DNA of 7,451 bases from Candidatus Nitrosocosmicus sp. (GCA_030452275.1 JAKDMR010000091.1:1-7451); one strand, 5' to 3'; positions 1-6,042 are shown, counted from the first letter of the stretch. Program-made: numbers and translations. The notes: a model not told the origin generated them from the sequence alone.

Positions 1-96
1 ACTCAGAACCCCACATATCAAGAAAATCATATGAAAAAAGTATCTCACCACGTCTAACTAATGAGCGGTTATAAGAAGGCCAGTCAATCAAGAACA

Positions 97-162
97 ATAA
101 ATAGGATTAATCCCAGCTAAATAGTTTGAGTTAGGCGACAAAGCACAATAAATCCTATTTAT
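97..162. repeat. 12-bp perfect inverted repeat, 42-base loop
   Basis: ATAAATAGGATT at 97-108 is the exact reverse complement of AATCCTATTTAT at 151-162. The 42-base loop has no obvious gene. It could be a hairpin in an untranslated RNA, a relic of a small mobile element, or chance in AT-rich DNA. I cannot decide between these. Confidence 0.5.
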
Positions 163-170
163 CATGTATG

Positions 171-185
171 TTTACGTCACGTAAA
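171..185. promoter_or_regulatory. 15-base palindrome TTTACGTCACGTAAA
   Basis: TTTACGT at 171-177 and ACGTAAA at 179-185 are perfect inverted half-sites around one central C. This size and symmetry suit a dimeric regulator. No start codon of a supported gene lies close by, so a regulatory role is only inferred. Confidence 0.3.
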
Positions 186-342
186 TGGTGCTTCTGGAAC
201 CACAATTTTATATTATGATCTAGTCAGAATGGCCGGGTTACAAACACTGTCGAAGGAAAAAGCATTAGTACATACCTAAGGTGATCCCTTTACAAATAGT
301 CTAACTTGGGTTACCAAACTTGCATTTAACCTGTAATTGTAA

Positions 343-359
343 TAACTGGTAACCAGTTA
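343..359. repeat. 17-base palindrome at the YjbQ-family stop codon
   Basis: TAACTGGT at 343-350 and ACCAGTTA at 352-359 are perfect inverted copies around a central A. The last three bases of the palindrome are the stop codon of the minus-strand YjbQ-family gene. As RNA it could fold into a short hairpin at the transcript end. The minus strand beyond it has no long T tract, so it is at best a weak terminator. Confidence 0.4.
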
Positions 360-776
360 CTCACCAATAATTTTAACTAGAACCCTTTTCTTTCTATTAC
401 CATCAAATTCTCCATAAAAGATTTGTTCCCAAGGGCCAAAGTCTAATTTTCCTTTGGTAATCGCGACAACTACTTCCCTTCCCATGATTTGCCGCTTTAG
501 GTGGGCATCAGCGTTTTCTTCGCCAGTATCATTATGTCTATACTGATTAATAGGTTCATATGGTGCTAATTTTTCTAACCATGCATGAAAATCACGATGT
601 AATCCATCTTCGTCATCGTTGATAAATATGCTAGATGATATATGCATTGAATTAATTAGACACAAACCCTCTTTGATTCCGCTTTGATTTAAGATCTTTT
701 CCACATCGAAGGTTATATTGATAAGCTGGAACCTTGATTTGGTATTGAATGTTAAATATTCAGTACTCGATTTCAT
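357..776 (-). CDS. YjbQ/UPF0047-family protein
   Basis: The 139-residue product matches the YjbQ (UPF0047) family over its full length, which is usually about 130-140 residues. Recognisable family positions are His45 in the MHISSS stretch (usually HTT), the YRHND motif at 79-83, the NADAHLK segment at 88-94, the GKLDFGPWEQI block at 109-119 (usually GxWQ), and EFDGNRKKRV near the C-terminus. The protein is small, cytosolic and has no signal peptide. E. coli YjbQ was reported to have a weak thiamine-phosphate-synthase-like activity in genetic complementation, but the true role of the family is unsettled and the fold gives no clear substrate. The ATG at 776 is preceded 26 bp upstream by a TATA-like box (797-806), which fits a leaderless mRNA and supports this start. 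The gene appears monocistronic. Confidence 0.9.
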   Translation of the reverse strand: MKSSTEYLTFNTKSRFQLINITFDVEKILNQSGIKEGLCLINSMHISSSIFINDDEDGLHRDFHAWLEKLAPYEPINQYRHNDTGEENADAHLKRQIMGREVVVAITKGKLDFGPWEQIFYGEFDGNRKKRVLVKIIGE

Positions 777-796
777 TTATTTAGAAACAATTTATC

Positions 797-806
797 AATA
801 TAATAA
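797..806 (-). promoter_or_regulatory. TATA box of the YjbQ-family gene
   Basis: On the minus strand the sequence reads TTATTATATT, centred about 26 bp before the ATG at 776. Archaeal TATA boxes sit about 26 bp before the transcription start, so transcription would begin at or next to the start codon. A second TATA-like TTTATA lies further upstream at 831-836 and would give a leader of about 30 bases. Confidence 0.45.
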
Positions 807-884
807 CCTAGTCGTCTTGAATTCTGTTCTTATAAATACAAAGAGATATCATGTTCTAAAATTCAAAAAAGACAAAAAACATTG

Positions 885-909
885 AAAAAAAGTAAAACCC
901 CAGAGGGGT
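885..909 (-). terminator. Hairpin/T-tract terminator of the secreted-protein gene
   Basis: Read on the minus strand, ACCCC-TCT-GGGGT (909 to 897) forms a perfect five-base-pair GC-rich stem with a three-base loop. It is followed by TTTT and then seven T (891-885). It starts 11 bases after the stop codon of the minus-strand gene ending at 920. Position, stem and T tract together make a good intrinsic terminator, and they support the minus-strand reading of that gene over the antisense frame. Confidence 0.75.
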
Positions 910-919
910 CTGTATTATA

Positions 920-1315
920 TTAGTCGGTGCTGTTTTGGAGAGCTGTTGTAGATGCTAATGGATCAGCATTTTCATCTGCAACCATTGGAACGCCATTAGG
1001 TCCACCCAATGGTGATAAACAATCGCCATTTTGTTGGTCATTCAAATTAAGATTGTTACCAGTTAAAGCATTAAATTCTGGTGCCACAGATTGTGCGTCA
1101 GAACCACTTGCTTGGTCTTGTGATGGGCCCTGTTCTGCTGAACTACTTGCTTCTTGTCCTAGTGCACTATTGCCAGAACAGAATTCATCTTGCATAATAG
1201 TTGCTGATGCATTCGGAATATACATTCCAGCAATTCCTGCTACGAGTAAGGCTGAAACTATTCCTGTTAATATTTTGTTCATCAGGTTGAAAACTCTTCT
1301 ATCATATTTACCCAT
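920..1315 (-). CDS. Secreted acidic Ser/Ala/Asn/Gln-rich protein, unknown function
   Basis: The 131-residue product has a clear Sec signal peptide: basic N-region, hydrophobic core at about 15-33, and a probable cleavage after the ASA at 36-38. The remainder (about 93 residues) contains no Lys, Arg, His, Trp or Tyr. It has about 13 Asp/Glu and is rich in Ser, Ala, Gln, Asn and Gly, so it is probably disordered. It has two cysteines, C46 and C99, that could form a disulfide. I recognise no domain. The start is uncertain. Met12 (codon 1282-1280) would give a textbook 27-residue signal peptide, and TAAATATG about 26 bp upstream of it could serve as a TATA box for a leaderless mRNA. Met1 at 1315 has no such box. 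An antisense frame of almost the same length exists, but the signal peptide and the downstream terminator favour this strand. Confidence 0.75.
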   Translation of the reverse strand: MGKYDRRVFNLMNKILTGIVSALLVAGIAGMYIPNASATIMQDEFCSGNSALGQEASSSAEQGPSQDQASGSDAQSVAPEFNALTGNNLNLNDQQNGDCLSPLGGPNGVPMVADENADPLASTTALQNSTD

Positions 1316-1602
1316 TTTTTAACAAAGTTTGGATGAATCAACTTGACCAATCACAGATAGCAATATTAGTATGGCAATCTATTCTAATTTGTTCTTAAAC
1401 CATAAATGGTAATGCCTTTAAACAATCATTTAACCTGGTTTTTTGTTTTATCTTATTTTTATCCACATACTAAGGATCATGTAATGCCATTAGAATTCTT
1501 GAAAATGGTACCGTTTCTCATACGGCCTCTATTCGTATCTTCTCAAAAAGAAAATTTCTCCCTTGAATAATTAGTGTCGGAGTGAAATCATAAGAGCAAA
1601 AT

Positions 1603-1767
1603 ATGATTAAATTTATAGATTCGTTTGTATCCTTATACTTTAGAATACAATTGGATTCTTCATTGAGAGACCTCCTGATCAAATTAAATATGCTTCTTGA
1701 TACTGTTCCTAAAAAAGTAATTATACAGAAGCATTATCCACATAACTATAACTATTTATCACCTTGA
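1603..1767 (+). CDS. Possible small protein of 54 residues (doubtful)
   Basis: An ATG at 1603 opens 54 codons ending in TGA at 1765-1767. The product begins MIKFIDSFVS and contains a stretch of alternating hydrophobic and charged residues (about 16-36) that could form an amphipathic helix. I recognise no family. GGAGTGA at 1579-1585 resembles a Shine-Dalgarno sequence but lies 17 bases before the ATG, which is too far. The only support is a terminator-like hairpin 46 bases after the stop. An open frame of this length is easily reached by chance in an 800-base gap, so this is a candidate, not a call. Confidence 0.15.
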   Translation: MIKFIDSFVSLYFRIQLDSSLRDLLIKLNMLLDTVPKKVIIQKHYPHNYNYLSP

Positions 1768-1812
1768 CATAAAACCATGTCCCTTCGTAAATTACTTTTA
1801 CTACTTTAGAGT

Positions 1813-1838
1813 TACCTTGTTAAGGTACCCATCTTTTT
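1813..1838 (+). terminator. Terminator-like hairpin without an obvious gene
   Basis: TACCTT (1813-1818) and AAGGTA (1822-1827) pair around a three-base loop. The stem is followed by CCCATC and five T (1834-1838). It points in the plus direction but lies more than 300 bases before the amidase gene. It could end a small RNA or the doubtful ORF at 1603-1767, or it could be chance. Confidence 0.35.
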
Positions 1839-2116
1839 AACGAGTCTCCAATCAACTATGGTTAGATCATCATTATGAAAATCGTCTAAATATGGTTTTC
1901 AGAGAAAAACCCGATATTATTACAGAATTATTTCATAATTTTATATATCACGTAAAGAATATTACAACTGTTGATACCTCTTTATAGTATAATCAATTTT
2001 ACTCACTGTGGTATACGAATACCTTTACTTATTTTAGTAGGAATAATTACTGTTGATGGGAAAATGGATGGAATTTACAGATCACAGTTACCACCGCTAC
2101 AAATAAAGTTAAATAA

Positions 2117-2126
2117 TTTATATTTA
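2117..2126 (+). promoter_or_regulatory. TATA box of the amidase gene
   Basis: TTTATATTTA is a near-consensus archaeal TATA box, centred about 30 bp before the ATG at 2152. It predicts transcription starting within about five bases of the start codon, so the mRNA would be nearly leaderless. No Shine-Dalgarno sequence is seen, which is consistent. Confidence 0.6.
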
Positions 2127-2151
2127 AAAAGTATTTAGTAAGATTGGAATT

Positions 2152-3591
2152 ATGATTGATTTGAATCTACCAGTTTCTCCCTTTACTATAGAACATCTAT
2201 CTAAATCCATCAGAACCGGTGAATTGCTGCCTTCAGAATTGACAAGATTGTGCTTGGGCCGAATCAGAAAACTCAATAATGTATTAAATTCTTTCATAAC
2301 TATTCGAAATGAGGATGAAATTTTCGAATTTGCGGAGCGATGTGATAAACGGCTAAATCAAAATGATCTTTTACACCCTTTGTATGGAATTCCATACTCT
2401 ATTAAAGATATGATCCACGCAAAGCATCTTAAATTTACTGCGGGCTCGAAATTTTATTCTAATTGCGTTTCTAATACTACGGCTTCAATTGTGAAAATAT
2501 TGGATAAAAAAGGGGCGATTCTTATAGGTACAAATAATCTGAACGAATTTGCATCCGGAATTACAGGCAAGAATTCTATATACGGAGACTCAAAAAATCC
2601 TTGGGATTTATCAAGAATTTCCGGAGGTTCTAGTGGAGGTTCTGCTGTTGCCGTTGCTTCTGGCATGGTTTTATTTTCTTTAGGAACCGATACAGGCGGT
2701 TCTGTGAGGGTTCCAGCGTCTCTTTGTGGTTTGGTGGGTATGAAGCCTACTTTTGGCTTGATAAGTACTTTTGGCGTTTTTCCACTATCACCATCGTTAG
2801 ATCATGTCGGGTGGTTGACAAGGAGTGTATGGGATGCGAATTTAATTTTTAAAAGTCTAGAGGATAAAAACTGCAGGAAGGCAAGAAAAAATGCGATGAT
2901 TACCCACAAACTTTTGAGAGCATCAAAACTAGTAATAGGAATTCCGAACGGATACTTTCTAAATGTCATAGATTCTCGTATTAAAAAAATGTTTATTGAT
3001 TTCTTAAGGATTGTTTCACAATCTACACTATTGGTAAAAAATTTTGAGATAGATCATACAAATAACTTTTTCACTAGTTGGAAGAAGGTGAGATTGTATG
3101 AGGCTTCAATGATTCATGCAAATAGACTTGAATCAAATACGGGCCAATTTGGGTCTGACATGAATAAAATGCTCATAGAGGGACTTCACATCCCCGTTGA
3201 TGATTACATCCAGGCCAAAAAACAAATAAAAAAAATTAAGCATAAATTTATGAACCTTTTTAGTAGTGGAATTAGTGCTATTCTGTTACCTACTACTGTA
3301 ATTCTGGCACCTAAGCTGCGAAAAGTCGACATAGAAATCGATGATCTACAACTTAATGTCAGAAAGGCTTTACTAAGGAACACAGTATTATTTAATAGTA
3401 TCGGGTTTCCTGCAATTACGATTCCACTGGGATTCGTTACTGAAAAAGCAATTATGCTTCCAGTGGGCCTGCAAATAATTGGTCCCAAGTATGGAGATCG
3501 TTTGGTACTGCTAGTGGCAAAAAAGTTAGAAGAACTTGTTGGCTCACATAGTATGTTGAATCCCATAAATAGGAAAGATGTCCAACTTTGA
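2152..3591 (+). CDS. Amidase-signature family amidase (GatA-like)
   Basis: The 479-residue product is a full-length amidase-signature hydrolase, a family that hydrolyses amides to an acid and ammonia or an amine through a Ser-cisSer-Lys triad. All three residues are visible: Lys85 in PYSIKD, Ser160 in GGSSGGS, and the nucleophile Ser184 in GTDTGGSVR. The 24-residue spacing between the two serines matches GatA and FAAH. The NEFASGITGKNSIYG segment (131-145) resembles GatA, but no gatB, gatC or gatD is adjacent. C-terminal family blocks such as RNTVLFNSIGFPAITIP and LPVGLQIIG are present. It is cytosolic, with no signal peptide. The substrate cannot be read from the sequence: tRNA amidotransferase subunit A and small-amide amidase are both possible, and the isolated context favours a stand-alone amidase. 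The next gene is another C-N hydrolase. The start is supported by the TATA box about 30 bp upstream. Confidence 0.92.
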   Translation: MIDLNLPVSPFTIEHLSKSIRTGELLPSELTRLCLGRIRKLNNVLNSFITIRNEDEIFEFAERCDKRLNQNDLLHPLYGIPYSIKDMIHAKHLKFTAGSKFYSNCVSNTTASIVKILDKKGAILIGTNNLNEFASGITGKNSIYGDSKNPWDLSRISGGSSGGSAVAVASGMVLFSLGTDTGGSVRVPASLCGLVGMKPTFGLISTFGVFPLSPSLDHVGWLTRSVWDANLIFKSLEDKNCRKARKNAMITHKLLRASKLVIGIPNGYFLNVIDSRIKKMFIDFLRIVSQSTLLVKNFEIDHTNNFFTSWKKVRLYEASMIHANRLESNTGQFGSDMNKMLIEGLHIPVDDYIQAKKQIKKIKHKFMNLFSSGISAILLPTTVILAPKLRKVDIEIDDLQLNVRKALLRNTVLFNSIGFPAITIPLGFVTEKAIMLPVGLQIIGPKYGDRLVLLVAKKLEELVGSHSMLNPINRKDVQL

Positions 3592-3662
3592 TCCTTTATT
3601 AATTGTCAAGAAATAGAACAAAGTCTGGTTTGTTAGGGTTTAATTGCATGATTTCTTTTTTC

Positions 3663-3681
3663 TTGATATTGATGATATCAA
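3663..3681. repeat. Perfect hairpin between amidase and creatininase-like genes
   Basis: TTGATAT (3663-3669) and ATATCAA (3675-3681) pair around a five-base loop. Six T (3656-3661) lie just before it rather than after it, so on the plus strand it is not a classical intrinsic terminator. A competing pairing exists between TCAAGAAA (3606-3613) and TTTCTTGA (3659-3666). It may take part in ending the amidase transcript or be an operator for the next gene. Confidence 0.35.
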
Positions 3682-3744
3682 CGTTGACACAAGATTATTG
3701 TACGACGGTTGGCATATAGTGACCGAAATTTACGTTGATGATAA

Positions 3745-3764
3745 TTTATGATTAAAAATTAAAG
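3745..3764 (+). promoter_or_regulatory. TATA-like region of the creatininase-family gene
   Basis: The AT-rich run TTTATGATTAAAAATTAAAG lies 22-41 bp before the ATG at 3786. A TATA box inside it would place the transcription start within about 10 bases of the start codon. This suggests the gene has its own promoter and does not depend on the amidase transcript. The exact box is ambiguous. Confidence 0.4.
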
Positions 3765-3785
3765 TACAACAGATTCAATTAGAAG

Positions 3786-4598
3786 ATGATTGATCTAATG
3801 GATAAAAAACTACTTTTAGAAGAAATGAATGCAAATCAGGTTAAAAAAGTGGTCAACAACAATTCAATTGCTTTTATTGTTGTTGGCTCGTGTGAAAATC
3901 ACGGGAATCATTTACCTTTTGGTTCTGACTCTATATTTCCACTAAACCTTGCAAAAATCATAGTAGAAACAATTGGTAACAATAATTCTTCTTCAAATCA
4001 TAACTGTTTCATATTACCTGTCGTGCCTTACGGAGTCAGTATACATCACAACGATTTTCAAATGACCGTGAGTCTAAAATTTTCCACAATGATTTCTGTA
4101 ATCGAAGATGTGCTAGATAGTTTGGCAAAAAATGAAATTAAAAAAGTACTTGTAATAAATGGCCATGATGGGAATATTGCGCCAGTTGAAGTAGCTTCTC
4201 GAAATATAAAAGACAAGTATCCTGATATGGTTATTGCTTGTCTTGAATCATGGTGGGTACTAGTTGGACAAAAAAACGCAAATATCTTTAATGTGTGGAA
4301 GGGGCTGGGCCATGGCGGAGAAGCAGAAACCTCTGCTATGATGGCTATACGACCAGACCTAGTTGACCTAAAGTCTGCACCAGAACAGATTATTCCAAAT
4401 TTGCCTGGCGATGATATTCGACTTTACTGGAAATTTAGTGAATTGACCAAGACTGGAGCTACTGGTGCTCCCAAAGAAGCATCCGTTCAAAAGGGGCAGG
4501 AAATTATAGATATTCTCCAAAGGGTTATTTTAGATTTCATAAATAAGATGAACGCCTGTAGTTGGAGATATGGGGTATCAACAAGTGATTTCAAATAA
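3786..4598 (+). CDS. Creatininase-superfamily metal-dependent hydrolase
   Basis: The 270-residue product has the signature blocks of the creatininase superfamily, cytosolic metal enzymes that open cyclic amides or cleave formamides (creatininase, the ArfB deformylase, MftE). The GSCENHGNHLPFGSD block (34-48) supplies metal ligands Glu37, His39 and Asp48, with the same spacing as Glu34, His36 and Asp45 of Pseudomonas creatininase. NGHDGN (125-130) supplies His127. HGGEAETS (176-183) supplies Glu179, the usual remaining ligand in family members with an HGGN-type motif. Two departures are worth noting: HGGN has become HDGN, and the usual EQHGPHLP is ENHGNHLP. Creatinine itself is unlikely to be inferred safely as the substrate, since most family members act on something else. 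Length is normal. The start could be Met5 (3798). A hairpin/T-tract terminator follows directly. Confidence 0.9.
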   Translation: MIDLMDKKLLLEEMNANQVKKVVNNNSIAFIVVGSCENHGNHLPFGSDSIFPLNLAKIIVETIGNNNSSSNHNCFILPVVPYGVSIHHNDFQMTVSLKFSTMISVIEDVLDSLAKNEIKKVLVINGHDGNIAPVEVASRNIKDKYPDMVIACLESWWVLVGQKNANIFNVWKGLGHGGEAETSAMMAIRPDLVDLKSAPEQIIPNLPGDDIRLYWKFSELTKTGATGAPKEASVQKGQEIIDILQRVILDFINKMNACSWRYGVSTSDFK

Positions 4599-4599
4599 A

Positions 4600-4631
4600 T
4601 TTCTTGTCATGACCTAAGAAACCCTTTTTTT
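4600..4631 (+). terminator. Terminator of the creatininase-family gene
   Basis: TTTCTT (4600-4605) pairs with AAGAAA (4616-4621) around a ten-base loop that itself contains the palindrome GTCATGAC. It is followed by CCC and seven T (4625-4631). It begins one base after the stop codon of the creatininase-family gene, in the convergent gap before the WrbA gene. Confidence 0.65.
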
Positions 4632-4787
4632 ATGAATTTCGATACTAGATTGAATGTGATTCTAATGTCTGACTGCCGACCATCGTTTTGGAAGAAATAT
4701 GAATTAACCAATCAAAGGGGCAACCAGTTTGTATTTTGATCAGATAGCAAGTATGAGTTGTATAATCTTCACAATGCATGAATTTTT

Positions 4788-5414
4788 CTAGGATAGTTTC
4801 TGTGCCAATTCAGAGACTCTTTTTCCTAGTGCTCGAGCTACCTTGATATCTGCCACTGTAATTTCTTTATTTGACATGAGTCCTACAATTCTACTAGGGC
4901 CATAGGGACTACCACACTGAGTTAATTCTGGAACTGCGTAAGGAACACCTACAATTATCATTCCATGGTGAAGCATAGGAAACATCATTGAAATAGCAGT
5001 TGTTTCTTGACCACCATGAACCGAAGCTGCTCCAGTAAATACCGCGCCCAGCTTGTCTATAAGCGATCCTTTCATCCACAAATCGCTAGTTCGATCCCAG
5101 AGAGCCTTCATAGGTGCAGCCATATTTCCAAACCTGGTGGGTGATCCAAAAATAATCGCATCAAAGTTGGGCATTTCCTTTACCAGATCTTCGACTGCGC
5201 TGGTTGGATATCTATTAGTCAGGTCTTCAACAGTTTTTGACCACTCGGGGTTTTGTGAGATTACTTCAGCTGGAACATCGTCTGCAATTCTTCGAAGTGT
5301 TACACTTGTATTTGAAATCTCTTTTGCTCCATACGCGATCTCCTCGGCCATCTTAGCAGTGTTTCCATATCTTGAGTAAAAAAGAATAAGAATTTTTGAG
5401 ATTTTTTCAGACAT
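4788..5414 (-). CDS. wrbA: NAD(P)H:quinone oxidoreductase, WrbA type
   Basis: The 208-residue product is a full-length WrbA-type (type IV) FMN-dependent NAD(P)H:quinone oxidoreductase. Family members reduce quinones by two electrons and so avoid semiquinone radicals. They are soluble tetramers with a flavodoxin-like fold. Visible markers are the FMN phosphate loop YSRYGNTAKM (13-22), SPTRFGNMAAPMKALWD (91-107), and TGAASVHGGQETT (127-139) with His133, which corresponds to the conserved flavin-site histidine of the family. The GSPYGPSRIVG segment (168-178) is the usual WrbA C-terminal block. Length is typical (about 200). The ATG at 5414 has a strong TATA box exactly one promoter spacing upstream, indicating a leaderless mRNA. 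The gene stands alone, convergent with the creatininase-family gene. In an aerobic archaeon a role in oxidative-stress protection is likely but inferred. Confidence 0.95.
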   Translation of the reverse strand: MSEKISKILILFYSRYGNTAKMAEEIAYGAKEISNTSVTLRRIADDVPAEVISQNPEWSKTVEDLTNRYPTSAVEDLVKEMPNFDAIIFGSPTRFGNMAAPMKALWDRTSDLWMKGSLIDKLGAVFTGAASVHGGQETTAISMMFPMLHHGMIIVGVPYAVPELTQCGSPYGPSRIVGLMSNKEITVADIKVARALGKRVSELAQKLS

Positions 5415-5436
5415 AATTAACTACTTTTTATTAAAA

Positions 5437-5444
5437 TATATAAA
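5437..5444 (-). promoter_or_regulatory. TATA box of the WrbA gene
   Basis: The minus strand reads TTTATATA, a consensus archaeal TATA box, centred 26 bp before the ATG at 5414. Transcription should start at the first base of the start codon, giving a leaderless mRNA. This is the clearest promoter in the window. Confidence 0.7.
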
Positions 5445-5587
5445 TTACATATATAACAAGAAATTTACAATTTCATTTTCTCAACTCCGATGATTGTTAA
5501 AAAAAGATCCTGTCTAGACTCCTCTTTATTTAATCGGTTAAAGAAAGTTCATTTTTTGCAGATTGGACTTATTCAATGCTTGATAAA

Positions 5588-5616
5588 ACTTAATATTTGT
5601 AATTCATAATACGGAG
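5588..5616 (+). promoter_or_regulatory. TATA-like box and Shine-Dalgarno of the membrane-protein gene
   Basis: CTTAATATTT (5588-5597) is a weak TATA-like box about 32 bp before the start codon. GGAG at 5613-5616 is complementary to the archaeal anti-Shine-Dalgarno sequence and lies eight bases before the TTG at 5625. The GGAG is what decides the unusual start codon, because an in-frame TAA sits directly before the TTG. The two signals compete: if the TATA box is real, the transcript would barely include the GGAG, so the promoter may lie further upstream. Confidence 0.45.
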
Positions 5617-5624
5617 TCTTATAA

Positions 5625-5942
5625 TTGGGGATTCTGAGTTTCTTAATAGGTTTAGTGGTTTCTACTTTTCTAATTTACGTAGTTACGAAGCTTTTGGGCG
5701 AAAAAGAGGGATTTAAAATTGCCTTCTTTGCTGCTCTTTTAGGTTCAATCATGTTTGGTATTGTTTCTTATATATTTGGAAATGGCGTTTTTGCAGCCGC
5801 AATAGGGGGTATTATCTGGTTAATATCACTCAAGTGGCTTTATAGCACTGGATGGCTTAAGGCTATTTTGATTGCTGTTGTTATCTGGATAGTAGTATCA
5901 ATAGTTGGTATCTTTTTACCAACATTCCCAAATCCATTTTAA
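5625..5942 (+). CDS. Small four-helix membrane protein, unknown function
   Basis: The 105-residue product is almost entirely hydrophobic, with four predicted membrane segments at about 3-22, 31-51, 54-70 and 77-98. Short charged loops separate them: GEKEGFK (25-31) between the first and second helices, and a few lysines (70, 79) around the third loop. It has no catalytic motif, no cleaved signal peptide and no cysteines. I do not recognise the family; holin-like proteins and small uncharacterised archaeal membrane proteins share this general build. Translation starts at TTG, preceded in frame directly by TAA, with GGAG eight bases upstream. A GTG at 5655 is the next alternative but would remove much of the first helix. 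It stands alone, divergent from the WrbA gene, so it may share that 210-base intergenic control region. No clear terminator follows. Confidence 0.8.
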   Translation: MGILSFLIGLVVSTFLIYVVTKLLGEKEGFKIAFFAALLGSIMFGIVSYIFGNGVFAAAIGGIIWLISLKWLYSTGWLKAILIAVVIWIVVSIVGIFLPTFPNPF

Positions 5943-6042
5943 CATCTCCATATTTTCAAATTTTAGAACGTTGACTTATTGTTTCGATAATATTATTCAA
6001 TTTCATTTGAATCACTTAATCCTTGCAGATAATGTTAAAACA

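Larger units (their letters stand above)
1..356. other. Non-coding stretch with inverted repeats
   Basis: No ORF of useful length or recognisable protein is visible on either strand here. The longest ATG-started reading frames on the plus strand are only a handful of codons (for example 16 codons after an ATG near 230). I see no tRNA or rRNA signature. The stretch does hold a 12-bp inverted repeat with a 42-base loop (97-162), a 15-base palindrome (171-185), and a 17-base palindrome touching the end of the neighbouring gene (343-359). It may be the flank of a gene lying off the window. Confidence 0.6.
1316..2151. other. 836-base intergenic region, mostly featureless
   Basis: No protein family can be recognised on either strand in this AT-rich stretch. 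It holds a doubtful 54-codon ORF (1603-1767), a terminator-like hairpin (1813-1838), and the TATA box of the amidase gene (2117-2126). The part next to 1316 should hold the promoter of the secreted-protein gene if Met1 is used, but I see no clear TATA box there. No tRNA, CRISPR array or tandem repeat is visible. Confidence 0.6.

Noticed and set aside
225..285. Possible tRNA fragment around GGCCGGGTTACAA
   Set aside because: There is no matching acceptor stem, no anticodon arm and no proper T-loop consensus on either strand.
2454..2666. 70-codon frame antisense to the amidase
   Set aside because: It is a shadow of the conserved GGSSGGS region of the amidase and resembles no protein.
3204..3566. 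120-codon frame antisense to the amidase C-terminus
   Set aside because: The amidase frame is conserved along the same bases, and the antisense product shows no signal, domain or promoter.
5053..5379. 108-codon open frame on the plus strand
   Set aside because: It lies wholly antisense to the WrbA gene, which has complete family motifs and a promoter. The frame has no recognisable motif of its own.
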